From the NCBI RefSeq assembly GCF_029760955.1, contig NZ_CP121682.1:2294001-2358000 (forward strand): 64,000 nt of DNA, written 5' to 3'. Below are positions 62,347-64,000 of this stretch, piece by piece. Numbering within the stretch: the stretch's first letter is position 1; each line of letters opens with the position of its first letter. The DNA comes from Streptomyces cathayae. GTDB taxonomy: Bacteria > Actinomycetota > Actinomycetes > Streptomycetales > Streptomycetaceae. Both the position numbers and the translations under genes were made by a program. The notes beneath the pieces were generated by a model. The model was not told where the DNA came from, did no database searches, and saw nothing but the letters and a program-made list of their open reading frames with translations.

Positions 62347-63012
62347 ATGGGCTTCACGATCGGCATCAGCCGGGGCATCCGCGACATCCGGTCCGGCTCA
62401 CGCCGCCGGGGCCGCGCGTCGGACGGCACCGTGGTGGCGGAGTACACCGGGCTGTGGGGCTGGGACGTGGTGCCGGGCGCCCGCGCCGCGGCCGGCGCCT
62501 GCTCCTGCGGCCGGGCGGGATGCCGGGCCCCGGGGGCGCATCCGCTCGACCTCGCCCCGGAGATCCCCGCCGGGGCTCCGCTGGACGACGTGACGGAGAT
62601 CTGGGCCGGTTACCCGGGTGCCGCGATGATGCTGCCGGTCGGGCGGGCGTTCGACGTGATCGAGGTGGCCGAGCCCGCCGGGTGCCGCGCCCTGGCCCGG
62701 CTGGAGCGCATGGGCCTGCCCGTCGGCCCGGTCGCCGCCACCCCGGACGGCCGGGCCCAGTTCTTCGTCGCCCCCGGCGCCGCCGCCGCGCTCCCCGAGC
62801 TGCTCTACCGCATGGGCTGGGACGACCCGGCCGCCCTCGATCTGCGCGGCCTCGGCCCCGGTACGCACATCACGGCACCGGCGTCGGACCGGGGCGGCCT
62901 CGGCCCGGTGCGCTGGCTGCGCTCCCCCGCCCTCGACTCGGTTCCCCGCCCGCCCGAGGCCCGTCTGGTCCTGGGCACGCTGGCGTACGTCGTGCACCGG
63001 TCGCAGGCGTAG
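62347..63012 (+). CDS. Bifunctional DNA primase/polymerase-like (prim-pol) protein, short form
   Basis: The 221-residue protein (MGFTIGISRGIRDIRSGSRR) matches the short prim-pol-like proteins conserved next to ftsY and nsdA in Streptomyces: YTGLWGWDVVPGARA, CSCGRAGCRAPGAHPLD, IWAGYPGAAMMLPVGRAFDV and GRAQFFVAPG. The Cys cluster and the hxD-like VIEVAE strand are suggestive of the archaeo-eukaryotic primase fold, but the usual DhD acidic pair is not clear, so activity may be lost. It stands alone between nsdA and ftsY. Confidence 0.7.
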   Translation: MGFTIGISRGIRDIRSGSRRRGRASDGTVVAEYTGLWGWDVVPGARAAAGACSCGRAGCRAPGAHPLDLAPEIPAGAPLDDVTEIWAGYPGAAMMLPVGRAFDVIEVAEPAGCRALARLERMGLPVGPVAATPDGRAQFFVAPGAAAALPELLYRMGWDDPAALDLRGLGPGTHITAPASDRGGLGPVRWLRSPALDSVPRPPEARLVLGTLAYVVHRSQA

Positions 63013-63069
63013 GCACCGGGGCCGGGGCCTCAGGTGCGGGCCCCGGAGCCGTACGCGGGGCGGCACGGC

Positions 63070-63107
63070 GAAGCGCCCGTTTCCGGCTTTCCGGAAGCGG
63101 GCGCTTC
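63070..63107. terminator. Bidirectional terminator between the prim-pol-like gene and ftsY
   Basis: Arms at 63070-63086 and 63091-63107 form a 17-bp stem with one mismatch and a 4-nt loop, between convergent genes. Confidence 0.88.
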
Positions 63108-63148
63108 TTCGCGTCGGTGCGGATGCCGTCCGGCGGGCCGCCTCGGGG

Positions 63149-64000
63149 TCACTCCCCGATGAGCGCGTCCACGAACGCCTCGGGCTCGAACGGTGCCAGG
63201 TCGTCCGCGCCCTCGCCGAGACCGATCAGCTTGACCGGGACGCCCAGTTCGCGCTGGACGGCGATCACGATGCCGCCCTTGGCCGTTCCGTCCAGCTTGG
63301 TGAGCACGATGCCGGTGATGTCGACGACCTCGGCGAAGACCCGGGCCTGGACCAGGCCGTTCTGACCGGTGGTGGCGTCGAGCACGAGCAGCACCTCGTC
63401 CAGCGGGGCCTGCTTCTCCACGACCCGCTTGACCTTGCCGAGCTCGTCCATCAGGCCGGTCTTGGTGTGCAGTCGGCCGGCGGTGTCGATGAGCACGACG
63501 CCCGCACCCATCTCCTTGCCCTCCTTGACCGCGTCGAACGCGACGGAGGCCGGGTCGCCGCCCTCCGGGCCGCGCACGGTGTGGGCACCGACGCGCTCGC
63601 CCCAGGTCTGGAGCTGGTCGGCGGCGGCGGCGCGGAACGTGTCCGCGGCGCCGAGGACGACGGTGTTGCCGTCGGCGACCAGCACACGGGCGAGCTTGCC
63701 GGTGGTGGTGGTCTTGCCGGTGCCGTTGACCCCCACGACCATCACGACGCCCGGACCACCGGTCTCGGTCTCGGTGCGCACGATGCGGTCCATCGTGGGA
63801 TCGACCAGGGTGATCAGCTCCTCGCGGAGCAGCCCGCGCAGTTCGACGGGGGTGCGGGTGCCGAGCACCTTCACGCGCTCACGCAGCCGCTCGACCAGCT
63901 CCTGGGTGGGCCGCACGCCGACATCGGCGGTGAGCAGGGTGTCCTCGACCTCCTCCCAGGTGTCCTCGTCGAGGTGCTCTCGGGAGAGCAGGACGAGCAG
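63149..64000 (-). CDS. ftsY: Signal recognition particle receptor FtsY, N-terminal part outside the window
   Basis: The frame is open to the window edge; 283 residues of the C-terminal NG domain are visible. Motifs: REHLDEDTWEEVEDTLLTAD (N domain), VMVVGVNGTGKTTTTGKLAR (G1), GAADTFRAAAADQLQTWGER, LIDTAGRLHTKTGLMDELGK, TKLDGTAKGGIVIAVQREL and LIGLGEGADDLAPFEPEAFV. It is the membrane receptor of the Ffh-RNA particle encoded at 54034-55584. Its acidic N-terminal extension, usual in Streptomyces, lies beyond position 64000. Confidence 0.95.
   Translation of the reverse strand: MLVLLSREHLDEDTWEEVEDTLLTADVGVRPTQELVERLRERVKVLGTRTPVELRGLLREELITLVDPTMDRIVRTETETGGPGVVMVVGVNGTGKTTTTGKLARVLVADGNTVVLGAADTFRAAAADQLQTWGERVGAHTVRGPEGGDPASVAFDAVKEGKEMGAGVVLIDTAGRLHTKTGLMDELGKVKRVVEKQAPLDEVLLVLDATTGQNGLVQARVFAEVVDITGIVLTKLDGTAKGGIVIAVQRELGVPVKLIGLGEGADDLAPFEPEAFVDALIGE

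Overview
The window is chromosomal DNA of a Streptomyces-like actinomycete. Base composition is about 70% G+C or more with strong third-position G/C bias, many starts are GTG, and the gene set is diagnostic: whiG, nsdA, the sipW-sipX-sipY-sipZ signal peptidase cluster, rpsB-tsf-pyrH-frr-cdsA and glnD-glnB-amtB. From memory, the order matches the S. coelicolor SCO5580-SCO5671 region read in the opposite direction. No tRNA or rRNA gene was recognised.

Region 1 (about 1-7,217) is accessory DNA and locally AT-richer. It carries a decayed Rhs/YD-repeat polymorphic-toxin locus on the minus strand. The Rhs gene has lost its 5' end and is split by an IS200/IS605-type element that has an intact TnpB but a deleted TnpA. 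Downstream lie the Rhs toxin tip, a putative membrane immunity protein, an orphan tip in a second tip-immunity pair, a third tip fragment, and a membrane-protein gene frameshifted by a 7-bp tandem repeat. A perfect hairpin sits between tip and immunity gene in both complete modules.

Region 2 (7,218-21,900) is mainly polyamine catabolism. A minus-strand operon runs from an aminobutyraldehyde-type dehydrogenase through potD, potA, potB and potC to a PuuB-like oxidoreductase. A second aldehyde dehydrogenase is divergent from an AsnC/Lrp regulator and its overlapping class III aminotransferase. Inserted between these are a NADAR protein, a DUF4190 membrane protein, a probable aminodeoxyfutalosine deaminase (menaquinone pathway) and a glycerophosphodiesterase.

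Region 3 (21,900-33,300) holds an ABC pair, a VOC protein, a sortase substrate with an LAETG signal, and a thiamine ABC transporter under a TPP riboswitch. It also has rlmN and three small membrane-protein genes. The segment holding those three is bracketed by a 49-bp imperfect direct repeat of the rlmN 5' end.

Region 4 (33,300-64,000) is conserved core, nearly all on the minus strand: cdsA-frr-pyrH-tsf-rpsB, an M23 peptidase, a TetR regulator, whiG, dprA-comM-yraN-DUF2469-NUDIX, sipZ-Y-X-W, rplS, trmD-rimM-khpA-rpsP, a SprT-like protein, a methyltransferase, ffh, a relic CRISPR mini-array, glnD-glnB-amtB with a GlnR-type site, nsdA, a prim-pol-like protein and the start-truncated ftsY. Translation, protein targeting and export (ffh, ftsY, signal peptidases), nitrogen control and developmental control are packed together here.
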